This document shows positions 26,776 through 35,462 of a stretch of DNA of 64,000 nucleotides, one piece after another. Below the pieces are notes generated by a model. The model saw only the letters and a program-made list of their open reading frames with translations. It was not told where the DNA came from and searched no databases. Each line of letters opens with the position of its first letter. Within the stretch, counting starts at the first letter, position 1. Source of the DNA: JANWKQ01 sp040376605. GTDB taxonomy: Bacteria; Bacteroidota; Bacteroidia; CAIKAF01. The position numbers and the translations under genes were made by a program. Location: positions 1-64,000 of the forward strand of contig JBEIQI010000001.1 of NCBI GenBank assembly GCA_040376605.1. The letters run 5' to 3'.

Positions 26776-27162
26776 TTATTGTACTTTATTTCCAGTAAAA
26801 CCAATGGTAGTTCCCGGAGTAACATATTGCCAGGTAAGAATACCAAAATCCGAAGTAGTGGTGCCACTTAAAGTTCCTGTAACGTCCGCTTTATTTAAAC
26901 TATAACCACCACTGATGGCTTGAAAACCAATATTGGTTAATTGAACATTCGCTCCACCACTGAAAGAATAGGTAAGTTCAATGGTAGTATCGCCTGTAGC
27001 ATACAAATAGCTGGTAGCGCCACCCGAACTGGCTCCCATGGTATAACTTCCCAAATAACTTTTGCTGCCTAATTTACCGCCAGGGGTTGATGGATCAGCA
27101 ACACATGCTACCAAAAAACTAATGGCCAATATTCCAATAAACCCTAAAAAAGTTGATTTCAT
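26776..27162 (-). CDS. Hypothetical lipoprotein
   Basis: 128 aa. Lipoprotein signal ending LVACVAD (Cys near residue 20). The mature part is Gly/Ser/Thr-rich with alternating strands (SYTMGASSGGATSYLY), like a small beta-sandwich. No family recognised. It converges with the gene ending at 26740 and stands alone. Confidence 0.6.
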   Translation of the reverse strand: MKSTFLGFIGILAISFLVACVADPSTPGGKLGSKSYLGSYTMGASSGGATSYLYATGDTTIELTYSFSGGANVQLTNIGFQAISGGYSLNKADVTGTLSGTTTSDFGILTWQYVTPGTTIGFTGNKVQ

Positions 27163-27264
27163 GATGGTGAGTTTTCATTAAAAATAGACAATAGGGTTGG
27201 AAATTGCAAACCTTATAATAGCCGGCACTATATTTAACTTATCCTTGTAGCCTTTGTTTATACC

Positions 27265-28038
27265 TTAATGGTCTGCTGTTTTCGATTTACTAAACAGGCT
27301 TTTTACTTTAACCGCAGGAACCCATAATTTGGATAAAACATATTTGCCTAAACCTTGGTTAGTAGATACATGCCATTCAGTGGTACGAGGGCTTTCTTTG
27401 GGTTGTTCATGCAAGGTATATGCATAGGCTGCTATAGATGTTCGGTACGAACCTTCAGGAAAATTAATTGGGTCATATCCATGCAAGGTATAACTACGAC
27501 AATGCATAATTGCTAACCGATTAAATGGTACATCTACCTCGGTTTTTTTACCCGTACGTTTATCTTCCAATCTTAATTCACCCCCATATTCTTTTTGCCA
27601 ATCTTTGTTGATATACAATAATAAATTTAAATTCCTAAACCAGTTATGGTGTAAGGGGTGATAATTAAAATCTGCATGCATATCCAAAAAGCTTCCTTTA
27701 CGACCCTGATGGATTCCACCACCATAAAACGCTGGATCAATAAAAACATCCTCATTGGTAAAATAGCAGAGCCATTTTTTAAATCTATCGCTGGTAAGAT
27801 CTTGATAGAGTTCTTCAAATACTCCTCCTAATTCTTTATAGTGAGATTTTTCGTATTTGTTTTTAGCAAAAACATAATCAGCACTGGGGGTATTAATTTG
27901 TGGTATGGAATGGTATAGTTCTAATAATTTTTCGGGTTCACATAAACCATCAATACCAATATGAGGAAAGGGCTGAGCCGATAAAAAATCTTCTCTAAAT
28001 TTTTCCTGGTTAGCTTCTAAATAATCAAAACGTATCAA
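27265..28038 (-). CDS. 2OG-Fe(II) oxygenase family protein
   Basis: 257 aa. The iron ligands are visible as HADFNYHP (H-x-D, ~140) and a distal His in SYTLHGYDP (~195), followed by YRTSIAAYAYT with the Arg that binds 2-oxoglutarate. GGELRLED between them is the usual strand. This is the prolyl-hydroxylase-like class, acting on small molecules or on protein side chains; substrate unknown. Soluble, no signal peptide. Genes of this type often sit in glycan clusters, but no such neighbours are seen here. Confidence 0.85.
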   Translation of the reverse strand: MIRFDYLEANQEKFREDFLSAQPFPHIGIDGLCEPEKLLELYHSIPQINTPSADYVFAKNKYEKSHYKELGGVFEELYQDLTSDRFKKWLCYFTNEDVFIDPAFYGGGIHQGRKGSFLDMHADFNYHPLHHNWFRNLNLLLYINKDWQKEYGGELRLEDKRTGKKTEVDVPFNRLAIMHCRSYTLHGYDPINFPEGSYRTSIAAYAYTLHEQPKESPRTTEWHVSTNQGLGKYVLSKLWVPAVKVKSLFSKSKTADH

Positions 28039-28260
28039 ATCATAAATATTTTAGGAAATCAAAAATCCAATAAATTTTACCAATAAAAGATGATTTTTAT
28101 CAGGCTTTAGCAAGGTTAAATCACTACTTACTGGCTTTGATATTAATTTTTTTGAGTTAATCTCTGAGAATTGATTAAGGGTTATGTCTATTTACTGAAC
28201 TCCATTAATTTTAGTATGTTTAGTCTCAATATTTAAGTTAATTACCATTCTATAAATTCA

Positions 28261-29061
28261 ATGATGATGCAATTAATTTCTCTTTTAAGTTTTAATGAGA
28301 TTAGTACCACCACCATAACCATTATCCTATTTGTTTTGCTCACTCTTCTCTATTTTGCTGGGTTTAAGCTAAAACGATGGTTTATAAAACGAGGCACGGT
28401 GGAAGAAAATAGCGGATTGGGTATTGTAGAAGGAGCCTTGCTTAGTTTGTTTGGTTTATTTATTGGTTTTACATTTAGCATGGCTTCTTCTAGATTCGAT
28501 CATCGACGCGAAACTATTATTGCGGAAGCCAATAATATTGGTACGGCTATTTTGAGGACAGATCTTTATCCGGATAGTGCCAGAACTGAAATAAGATCAC
28601 ATTTAAAATTATATTTAGAATATAGGATTGCCTATTATGATGCTGTCGTTGATGAATCACTAATTAAGGCTTCGCTGGAGGGGGCTAATAAGGAGTCAGG
28701 AATTATTTGGAACATCATTACTTCCCTAGGTAAAAATCCAGAAAATAGAGAGGCCACATTATTAATGGTTCCTGCTTTAAATGAAATGATTGATATAGTC
28801 ACCACTCGTGAATCTGCCAAAAATGGCAGGGTTCCCACCTCTGTACTCTGGGTGTTAATTGTTTTGAGTTTATGCTCTAGCTTTATTGCTGGATATGGTA
28901 CCCGAGGTAAAAGTATTAACTATGTAGTGAGCTTGTTTTTTATCGTTATGATTACCAGTTCTATTTATCTCATCATTGATTTAGATCGACCACGAAGAGG
29001 TTTGATTAATACGGATGATGCGAATAATAAAATTATTGAGTTAAGGGAAATGTTTAAATAA
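28261..29061 (+). CDS. Bestrophin-like/DUF4239-type membrane protein
   Basis: 266 aa with two N-terminal helices (~17-34, 55-76) and two C-terminal helices (~195-212, 218-236), separated by a soluble helical middle. GTVEENSGLGIVEGALLSLF followed by GFTFSMASSRFDHRRE and ANNIGTAILR is typical of the DUF4239/bestrophin-like family, a putative anion channel. Starts with ATGATGATG, so the first residue is uncertain by up to two codons. No close operon partner; the next gene converges 8 nt away. Confidence 0.75.
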   Translation: MMMQLISLLSFNEISTTTITIILFVLLTLLYFAGFKLKRWFIKRGTVEENSGLGIVEGALLSLFGLFIGFTFSMASSRFDHRRETIIAEANNIGTAILRTDLYPDSARTEIRSHLKLYLEYRIAYYDAVVDESLIKASLEGANKESGIIWNIITSLGKNPENREATLLMVPALNEMIDIVTTRESAKNGRVPTSVLWVLIVLSLCSSFIAGYGTRGKSINYVVSLFFIVMITSSIYLIIDLDRPRRGLINTDDANNKIIELREMFK

Positions 29062-29069
29062 AAACCCTA

Positions 29070-29781
29070 CTATGCTCTGGAGAGAAGTCTTCCAATAATC
29101 ATTACCTCGAATAAGTGAGTAAAAATAGATTCGATGGCCATGCTATTTCTAACAAAAGGAGCAAATGTACCCTCTGGAGGGTCCATAGATGCTACCACAT
29201 ATCCGCTATGGATATAACAGGTATTATAGAGTTTTGAAATGTTAGCATCCGAAACAACAGAGTTAGGGAACACGATGCCCATTACCGCATAAATAAAGGT
29301 AAATAGGATGATAATAAGCAGAAATATATTTGCGGCCCCCAGCAATGCATCTTTAATCTTTAAGCGTTCACCAAATACATCTGTTACGGCTTCGTAAAAA
29401 CTGGTAAAGATCATAATTAAGGTTACGGTAGTAGAAAATCCCAGAATAACACGGTATGTTTGGAAATTGGTTTTTTCTAATCCACTTATAGTGGCAATAA
29501 ATATTACAACTGTGGCAACTGTTAATGCGGTAGCTAATACATAAAAATACCAACGTCGATTAATAAAATGATAAAAGGAAAAATAATGACACCGTGGTTA
29601 AGGACAATGAGAAAAAAAGATCCATAAACGCAGCGGTGGTTTCGCTGATTAGGTAATTACCAGTACGAGCAGCGGGTACAATAAAAACATTGGAAAATAA
29701 ACTGAGTGATTGACATACCAACAGCCAAATATATAAAGGTACGCGACGCTGATCTATTTTGGGATGTGTACTAGAGGCCAT
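29070..29781 (-). pseudogene. Membrane protein gene split by a frameshift
   Basis: Two frames make one protein. The first, from MASSTHPKID at 29781, carries two helices and ends at a stop at 29560. A second frame is open from about 29597, overlapping the first, and runs through three or four further helices to 29070. The join is near an ATTATTTTTCCTTTTATC tract at 29570-29590, where one base gained or lost would restore ~236 aa. The C-terminal half (GSLYNTCYIHSGY-like loop, then EVMIIGRLLSRA) faintly resembles the pore region of a two-helix potassium channel, with a selectivity filter that does not match. It is either a pseudogene or a sequencing error. Confidence 0.6.
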
Positions 29782-29833
29782 GAATAAAAATTGATAGTTA
29801 AAGATATACATTTATTCGAATTTGCACTTGGTT

Positions 29834-29925
29834 GAAGCGGTAACACCCTGCAAGCTTAAAGTTGCACTCCTTTGGCGTCTAGAGCCAAGGATGAGCTCTT
29901 TACTCGGTTAGTAGCCGGCTTTTAG
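29834..29925. repeat. Long imperfect palindrome flanked by GGTAACAC
   Basis: Left arm CTTAAAGTTGCACTCCTTTGGC pairs with the right arm GCCAAGGATGAGCTCTTTAC; outer parts pair weakly (AAGCGG / CCGGCTTTT). An 8-bp direct repeat GGTAACAC lies at 29839-29846 and 29949-29956. Part of the left end (GCGGTAACACCCTGCAAGC) resembles the right end of the palindrome at 14481 (GCGGAACACCCTGAAGGC). Confidence 0.6.
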
Positions 29926-29988
29926 TAAAGGCTGTTTTTTGTAAACCAGGTAACACAGTCTTCCCCAATTTATTTGGTACTGTTTTTG

Positions 29989-29996
29989 TACCTTTG
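29989..29996 (+). promoter_or_regulatory. -7 box (TACCTTTG) for the barrel gene at 30017
   Basis: TAnnTTTG, 20 nt before the ATG. Confidence 0.4.
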
Positions 29997-30016
29997 GGGT
30001 ATACGAAACTTATAAC

Positions 30017-30679
30017 ATGAAAAAAGCCCTATTTATTTTTGTTCTAATTTGCGCTACCGCCGCAAAAAGTTTTGCCCAAATGCCTCGTCATGAAATTGGG
30101 ATTGAAGCTGGACCTAGTTATACCAATATGTTTGGTACTGATTTTTTAAAATTAGAAAGCGGTAGAGTAGGTTTTTTAACCGGTCTGACCTATCAATATA
30201 ACTTCCCCAAATTTTTCAGTATCAGAACTGGTTTTGCCATTGAACAGAAAGGGGCATACAATACATTAGATTATACTGATACTTCGGGTAATGTATATGG
30301 ATCCGGAAGTTATGTACGAAATATCAATTATTTTTCGTTGCCCGTATTAATGCGTTTTAGTTTTGGTAAAAAGGCAAAGTTCTTTGTAAATGCCGGCGGC
30401 TATATGGGATTTATTTTTGATTCGAATGTTCGTTTGGTAGATCCAAATGGGATTGTTACGGTACAAGGGTTTGATTTAAATAGATTTGAAGTGGGCGCAA
30501 CCTTGGGAATTGGAGGCATGTTTACGATTTTAAAACGATTGAATCTATCTCTTGAAGTAAGGGATAACCTAGGGTTATATAATTTAGGAAAAGGTGGAAA
30601 CTTGGGAAGCGGTGACGCTATGACCAACTCGTTATATGGCTTGGTTGGGGTAAGTTATAATATTGGTTTAAGAAAATAA
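30017..30679 (+). CDS. Outer-membrane beta-barrel (PorT-like) protein
   Basis: 220 aa. Signal peptide MKKALFIFVLICATAAKSFAQ (cleaved near residue 21) would be exported; then a regular beta-barrel pattern starting HEIGIEAGPSYTNMFG and LTGLTYQYNF, ending VGVSYNIGLRK. This is the PF13568-type outer-membrane barrel common in Bacteroidota. Function unknown. Own promoter box and terminator, so monocistronic. Confidence 0.8.
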   Translation: MKKALFIFVLICATAAKSFAQMPRHEIGIEAGPSYTNMFGTDFLKLESGRVGFLTGLTYQYNFPKFFSIRTGFAIEQKGAYNTLDYTDTSGNVYGSGSYVRNINYFSLPVLMRFSFGKKAKFFVNAGGYMGFIFDSNVRLVDPNGIVTVQGFDLNRFEVGATLGIGGMFTILKRLNLSLEVRDNLGLYNLGKGGNLGSGDAMTNSLYGLVGVSYNIGLRK

Positions 30680-30700
30680 TTGATAAAATTAATTTTACAT

Positions 30701-30730
30701 AGCCTATCCATTTTATGGGTAGGCTTTTTT
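30701..30730 (+). terminator. Rho-independent terminator
   Basis: Stem AGCCTATCC / GGGTAGGCT (9 bp with one G-U pair), 7-nt loop, then six T, 22 nt after the barrel gene stop. Confidence 0.85.
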
Positions 30731-30836
30731 ATTGTTACTTTAAATTTTGGAGTCCAAATGCATTTTTTATTAAGTTATTTGTTATTGCACCCTTTAAGAA
30801 ATTTGAGGATACGAAGTTGTCTGCAATAAATTATAT

Positions 30837-30844
30837 TAGTTTTG
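30837..30844 (+). promoter_or_regulatory. -7 box (TAGTTTTG) for the Crp/Fnr gene
   Basis: TAnnTTTG, 34 nt before the ATG, with a TTG 17 nt upstream as a possible weak -33. Confidence 0.4.
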
Positions 30845-30878
30845 ATTAAATTACAAGTTTTAGAATATTTGTTATACG

Positions 30879-31469
30879 ATGAATGTTGCAAATAACTTTA
30901 CCACTTTTAAAAACTGGCTTACTCAAGTTTCTTTTTTGAAACCTGAGGATTGTGATATTTTTGAACCTTTCTTAATTACCCAAAAATTTGAAGAGAAGGA
31001 GTTTTTTAATACAGAGGGAAAGGTCTGCAAGGAAATTGGATTTATTAATTCGGGGGCATTTAGAACATTTTATTTGGTTGATGGTAAAGAAATAAATACT
31101 CAGTTTTGTTTCGAAAATCAATTTATAGTGGATTATGATAGTTTCTTAAATAATAAGCCAAGTAGATATTTTATTCAGGCATTGGAGCCAACAGAAATTG
31201 TAAGTTTTAATTTGGCTGCACTGCAGAGTGCTTATGAACAATCTCAGAACTGGGAAAGATTGGGGAGAGTGATGGCGGAGCAATCTTTTACTTACACTAC
31301 ACAGCGTGTAGAAAGTTTTATGTTTCTTGATGGTGAGCAGCGATATCTTCAATTAGTTAAAAATGAACCTGAAATATTTAATAGGGTTCCACTTTATCAT
31401 ATAGCATCCTACATTGGTTTGGAAAGGGAAAGCTTGAGTCGATTGAGAAAAAAAATTGCCGGTAAATAA
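30879..31469 (+). CDS. Crp/Fnr family transcriptional regulator
   Basis: 196 aa. The N-terminal cyclic-nucleotide-binding-like barrel covers ~25-125 (NTEGKVCKEIGFINSGAF), and the C-terminal helix-turn-helix is seen at IASYIGLERESLSRLRKK. No Cys cluster for an iron-sulfur centre is present. The gene directly precedes a flavodoxin-fold quinone reductase, 61 nt away; control of that gene is a reasonable inference. Confidence 0.85.
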   Translation: MNVANNFTTFKNWLTQVSFLKPEDCDIFEPFLITQKFEEKEFFNTEGKVCKEIGFINSGAFRTFYLVDGKEINTQFCFENQFIVDYDSFLNNKPSRYFIQALEPTEIVSFNLAALQSAYEQSQNWERLGRVMAEQSFTYTTQRVESFMFLDGEQRYLQLVKNEPEIFNRVPLYHIASYIGLERESLSRLRKKIAGK

Positions 31470-31530
31470 CGAATGTAACATTTGTTAATTTTAAAGTGTT
31501 TGGGCATGTTCATCTTTGTACCATAAAACA

Positions 31531-32115
31531 ATGAACATGAAAAACATATTGATTATTAACGGTCACCCAAATACCAATAGCTTTAATGCATCATTGGTGA
31601 ATGCCTACAAAACTGGTTCAATTAAAGCAGGGGCTCAAGTAAAGGAAATTGTAATAGCAGATTTAAAATTCAATCCAAATTTGGCGCATGGTTATCAAAA
31701 GAGGACAGAACTCGAACCTGATCTATTAGAAAGTTGGAGCAAAATTCAATGGGCAAATCATTTGGTTTGGGTACATCCTGTTTGGTGGGGCGGATTGCCA
31801 GCAATTACAAAAGGATTTATTGATCGTGTTTTTCTGCCAGGGTTTGCTTTTTCTTATAAGGAAAACTCAGTTTGGTGGGAGAAACATTTAACCAATAAAA
31901 CGGCTCATATTATCACTACATTGGATCAACCCAGCTGGTATTATCGGATGGCTTATGGCAGGCCTAGCGTAAACCAACTTAAAAAATCAACTCTAGAATT
32001 TTGTGGAGTAAAGCCAGTGAAAGTTACCTATATTGGTCCAATTAGAAATTCTAAGGAGAATTTTAGAATTCAGAAAATAGCTCAAGTAGAAAAACTCGGC
32101 CTATTGCTTAAATAA
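31531..32115 (+). CDS. NAD(P)H dehydrogenase (quinone), flavodoxin-like fold
   Basis: 194 aa. ILIINGHPNTNSFN is the FMN phosphate loop; HPVWWGGLPA and IDRVFLPGFAF are typical of the MdaB/KefF/YabF quinone reductase family. Two-electron reduction of quinones in the cytosol. The start MNMKNILI is chosen because it directly opens the first strand; a longer start adds five residues. It abuts the convergent aldehyde dehydrogenase gene with no spacing. Confidence 0.9.
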   Translation: MNMKNILIINGHPNTNSFNASLVNAYKTGSIKAGAQVKEIVIADLKFNPNLAHGYQKRTELEPDLLESWSKIQWANHLVWVHPVWWGGLPAITKGFIDRVFLPGFAFSYKENSVWWEKHLTNKTAHIITTLDQPSWYYRMAYGRPSVNQLKKSTLEFCGVKPVKVTYIGPIRNSKENFRIQKIAQVEKLGLLLK

Positions 32116-33480
32116 CTATTTTCTAAGTTGGTAAGATTTCGGTTTTGTAAATGCCCTTATGCCTGCATGTGATAAGGTAGACCCAAATCCTGAATGATTT
32201 CTGCCGCTCCATGGAACAGGAGCACTTACCCTGTCACAACAATTCCAATAACCGGTTCCGCTGTCAATTTGTGATAATATTTTTTCAGCTCGATCCCAGG
32301 TTTTTGAATAAACTGCAGCGGTAAGCCCGTATTCTGTATCTTGCATAAGTTTCAAGGCTTCATCGTCATCCTTTACTTTCATAATACCGATTACCGGGCC
32401 AAAACTTTCTTCTACCATAATGTCCATCTCATGATTTACATCCACCAAAACAGTGGGCTCAAATCCATATCCTTTGCCTTCGATTACTTCACCACCAACT
32501 AATATATTTGCGCCTTTTTCTATTGCATCTTGCACTTGGTTGTAAATCACTTCTACTTGAGGTTCTCTGGCCACCACGGTAATATATACCCCATCTTCAG
32601 TAGGTAAACCAACCTTCCACGATTTTACTTCTGTTACAAATGCATTGATAAAATCATCGTAGATTTTTTCGTGAACATAAATTCTTTCAACAGCACAACA
32701 GCTTTGTCCGTTATTATAGAATGCCCCATCTGCTATTCCTGCTGCTGCTGCCGAAATATTTTCTATATCATCTGCTACATAAACAGGATCTTTGCCGCCT
32801 AATTCCAATTGACAAGGCACCATTTTATGAGCTACTTTTTCGTAAATTATTTGTCCTGTTTTGTAAGAGCCCGTAAAGAAATATCCATTAAATGGCATAT
32901 CCAATAATATACTTCCCACCTCGCCGGTTCCAATAGCTACTTTAAAAATATCATCTGGCACACCGGCTTTTATGAGTAGCTTTTCAATTTCTATTCCGGT
33001 TAAACTGGAATATTCGGATGGCTTGTACAGCACCGCATTGCCTGCCAATAATGCTGGTACAAATACATTCACTCCTACATTATAAGGGAAATTCCATGCC
33101 GAAATATTACAAATAACTCCCAATGGTTCGTAAACAATTTTTTCCGTTAAACCGTTGGTTTCCGTCATGATTTCTTCCGACAAATATTTCTCGGCATTTT
33201 CGGTTAACCAAACAACCCGATTACTTGCTCCATTTATTTCGTTTCGGGATTGTTGCAGAGGCTTTCCCACTTCGGAGGTGAGTATCGCGGCTAAACTTTC
33301 AACATTTTCCTTCAACAATGTTGCAAATTTTGATAGAATGGAAATTCGTTCTTTTAATGGAACTGCTTGCCAATTGGGCTGCGACTCTATTAATGTATTG
33401 TATTTATCTATAATGGTATCTTCATTGTCTTCTGCAATGGTAATGATTATTTCTTCTGTGGCAGGATTAATAATGTCCAT
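32116..33480 (-). CDS. Aldehyde dehydrogenase (gamma-glutamyl-aldehyde type)
   Basis: 454 aa NAD(P)-dependent ALDH. Seen: NISAWNFPYNVG (cofactor loop), KPSEYSSLT, FFTGSYKTGQ, general base LELGGKDP, and catalytic Cys in FYNNGQSCCAVER, with EESFGPVIGI. By neighbours, it probably oxidises a gamma-glutamylated aldehyde to the acid, as PuuC does. Last gene of the cluster that begins with the alcohol dehydrogenase; 5 nt after the PuuD-like gene. Confidence 0.92.
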   Translation of the reverse strand: MDIINPATEEIIITIAEDNEDTIIDKYNTLIESQPNWQAVPLKERISILSKFATLLKENVESLAAILTSEVGKPLQQSRNEINGASNRVVWLTENAEKYLSEEIMTETNGLTEKIVYEPLGVICNISAWNFPYNVGVNVFVPALLAGNAVLYKPSEYSSLTGIEIEKLLIKAGVPDDIFKVAIGTGEVGSILLDMPFNGYFFTGSYKTGQIIYEKVAHKMVPCQLELGGKDPVYVADDIENISAAAAGIADGAFYNNGQSCCAVERIYVHEKIYDDFINAFVTEVKSWKVGLPTEDGVYITVVAREPQVEVIYNQVQDAIEKGANILVGGEVIEGKGYGFEPTVLVDVNHEMDIMVEESFGPVIGIMKVKDDDEALKLMQDTEYGLTAAVYSKTWDRAEKILSQIDSGTGYWNCCDRVSAPVPWSGRNHSGFGSTLSHAGIRAFTKPKSYQLRK

Positions 33481-33485
33481 AATAT

Positions 33486-34187
33486 TTACTTGGGTTTAAT
33501 TGATGATAAAAATGCTTCTCGTATATTTTGAGAAAATGACAACATCGTTTTGTTAACCTTTAATCTTTCAGGATGCCATTGTACACATAATAAAAATGGT
33601 TTGCCTTCTTTAATTTTATATTCTGTTGCTTCGGCAACATCATCTTTGGATACGGCTGATACCATTAAATCATCAGCAATAGTGCCCAACCCCTGATGAT
33701 GGGCTGAATTCACTTCGCCGTTTTCTGTTTCAGAAATCTGATATAGGAGGCTTTCACGATCTACAAAAATTTCATGCACCCCATCATCAAATTCGTTTGC
33801 CTTCCGATGATTTTGACGACCAGCCTCTTCCAAATCCTGAATTAGGTTTCCTCCTAAAGCAATATTCACTAATTGCATGCCTCGGCAAATGGCCAAAACC
33901 GGAATGTGATGGCTGCATGCATATTCAAAAACTTTAATTTCGAAAATGTCTCTTGCCTCATTAAATATTTCTGGGCCTAATGGATATTCGTATCTACTGT
34001 TATTATAAAATTTAGGATGAGTATCAATACCTCCACTTAAAACGATAGCATCACATTTACTTAAATCCTCTAAATTATTTTCGGTATAGGATAAGGTGAT
34101 AATTTTAATACCATCATCATTTCCCTGAATCCATGGGGCATAGAGATGGAACTTTGAATCGGATTGTGTAATGCCTATTATTTTCAT
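33486..34187 (-). CDS. Gamma-glutamyl amide hydrolase (PuuD-like, class I GATase fold)
   Basis: 233 aa, peptidase C26 type. Nucleophile elbow LAICRGMQLVN (Cys ~100), QDLEEAGRQNHR region and the His/Glu pair in VQWHPERL near residue 208. In the Puu pathway this enzyme releases glutamate from gamma-glutamyl-GABA. Here it would release glutamate from the oxidised gamma-glutamyl product. It lies between the alcohol dehydrogenase (14 nt) and aldehyde dehydrogenase (5 nt). Confidence 0.9.
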   Translation of the reverse strand: MKIIGITQSDSKFHLYAPWIQGNDDGIKIITLSYTENNLEDLSKCDAIVLSGGIDTHPKFYNNSRYEYPLGPEIFNEARDIFEIKVFEYACSHHIPVLAICRGMQLVNIALGGNLIQDLEEAGRQNHRKANEFDDGVHEIFVDRESLLYQISETENGEVNSAHHQGLGTIADDLMVSAVSKDDVAEATEYKIKEGKPFLLCVQWHPERLKVNKTMLSFSQNIREAFLSSIKPK

Positions 34188-34201
34188 GCTAATTAATTAT
34201 T

Positions 34202-35350
34202 TTATAAAGCCTCGGCATAAAGGGTTCTGAATTCATCCCTAGAAACAGGTTTTGGATTATTCGGATGTGCAAAATCTGCAAATGCCAAATCGGCTAAGGT
34301 GTCCAAATGTTCTTCCTTCACTTGGATATCTCTTAAATGATGTGGAATACCAATACTAGAATTTAAATCAAATAGATATTTAACCACTGCTTCACCGGTA
34401 AGTTCTTTAAGATTGAGTGTTTGTGCAATCCTGTGAAAGCGATCTTCGAATCCGGCTATATTAAATTTCATTCCATATGGAATATTAACGGCATTGGCTA
34501 AACCATGATGTGTATCTAATAAGGAGGAAAGTGGATGAGCTAATGAATGAACTACTCCTAAACCTTTTTGAAATGCAATAGCACCCATCATAGAGGCCAA
34601 TAACATTTCAGCCCTGGATTCTACGTCCGGATTTTTAACTGCCTTTTCTAAAGAAACAGAAACTAATCGAATTCCTTCTAATGCAATTCCATCGCAAATA
34701 GGATGATAATTTTTTGCCAAGAATGCTTCCATGTTATGAGTTAATGCATCCATACCGGTCGCAGCCGTTATAAATGCAGGAAGTTCCATGGTAAGCATCG
34801 GATCTGCAAAAACAATTTTGGCGAGTAGTTTTGGCGAGAATAAAATTTTTTTTTGATGCGTTTCGTCATCTGCAATTATTGCTGATCGGCCCACTTCAGA
34901 GCCTGTTCCAGCTGTTGTGGGTACGGTAATAAAATGAGGTACATCATTGGTAACATAAATATCGCCTCCCACTAAATCATCGTATTTAAAAAGAGCTTCT
35001 CTATGGTTAACTTGCAAAACAATGGCCCTTGCAACATCTAATGCTGCTCCTCCACCAATGCCAATAATACAATCTCTGTGGGTTGCATCCCAATGTTCGG
35101 TTCCTTTATAAACATCTGATTTTACAGGGTTTTTATGGATACTGGAAAAAACCTCTACTGAAATTCCTGCATTTTTTAAATCCGATACAATGGTCTTAAA
35201 AAAACTCAAATCGGCAATAACCGGATCTGTTACAATCAGTGGTTTATTAAGTTGATTATTTTTTAAATAAGGGGCTAGTTCTTTTATAGCACCGGCACCA
35301 AATCGTATGATGGTGGGGAAGTTAAATTGAGAAATTTTCGTAAAGTCCAT
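34202..35350 (-). CDS. Iron-containing alcohol dehydrogenase
   Basis: 382 aa, group III ADH. NAD-binding GIGGGAALDVARA, VPTTAGTGSEVGRSAI, and iron ligands in TGMDALTHNMEAF, GVVHSLAHPLSSLLDTHHG. It oxidises a primary alcohol to an aldehyde. Its presence in a gamma-glutamylation cluster is notable: the classical Puu route uses a flavin amine oxidase or transaminase at this step. It has its own -7 box and heads a three-gene unit with the PuuD-like and ALDH genes. Confidence 0.92.
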   Translation of the reverse strand: MDFTKISQFNFPTIIRFGAGAIKELAPYLKNNQLNKPLIVTDPVIADLSFFKTIVSDLKNAGISVEVFSSIHKNPVKSDVYKGTEHWDATHRDCIIGIGGGAALDVARAIVLQVNHREALFKYDDLVGGDIYVTNDVPHFITVPTTAGTGSEVGRSAIIADDETHQKKILFSPKLLAKIVFADPMLTMELPAFITAATGMDALTHNMEAFLAKNYHPICDGIALEGIRLVSVSLEKAVKNPDVESRAEMLLASMMGAIAFQKGLGVVHSLAHPLSSLLDTHHGLANAVNIPYGMKFNIAGFEDRFHRIAQTLNLKELTGEAVVKYLFDLNSSIGIPHHLRDIQVKEEHLDTLADLAFADFAHPNNPKPVSRDEFRTLYAEAL

Positions 35351-35369
35351 GGAGTCTTGGTATAGGTTG

Positions 35370-35377
35370 CAAAATTA
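35370..35377 (-). promoter_or_regulatory. -7 box (TAATTTTG) for the ADH-hydrolase-ALDH unit
   Basis: TAnnTTTG on the minus strand, 19 nt before the ADH start. It suggests that this unit is transcribed separately from the ligase and permease genes. Confidence 0.4.
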
Positions 35378-35462
35378 GGAAAAAGAGTGGAATAATCTTG
35401 GTGCATTACAACGGTAGATTCCGGCGAAGGCAGCTAGCTCTATTGCGAAATGGCCATATAAA

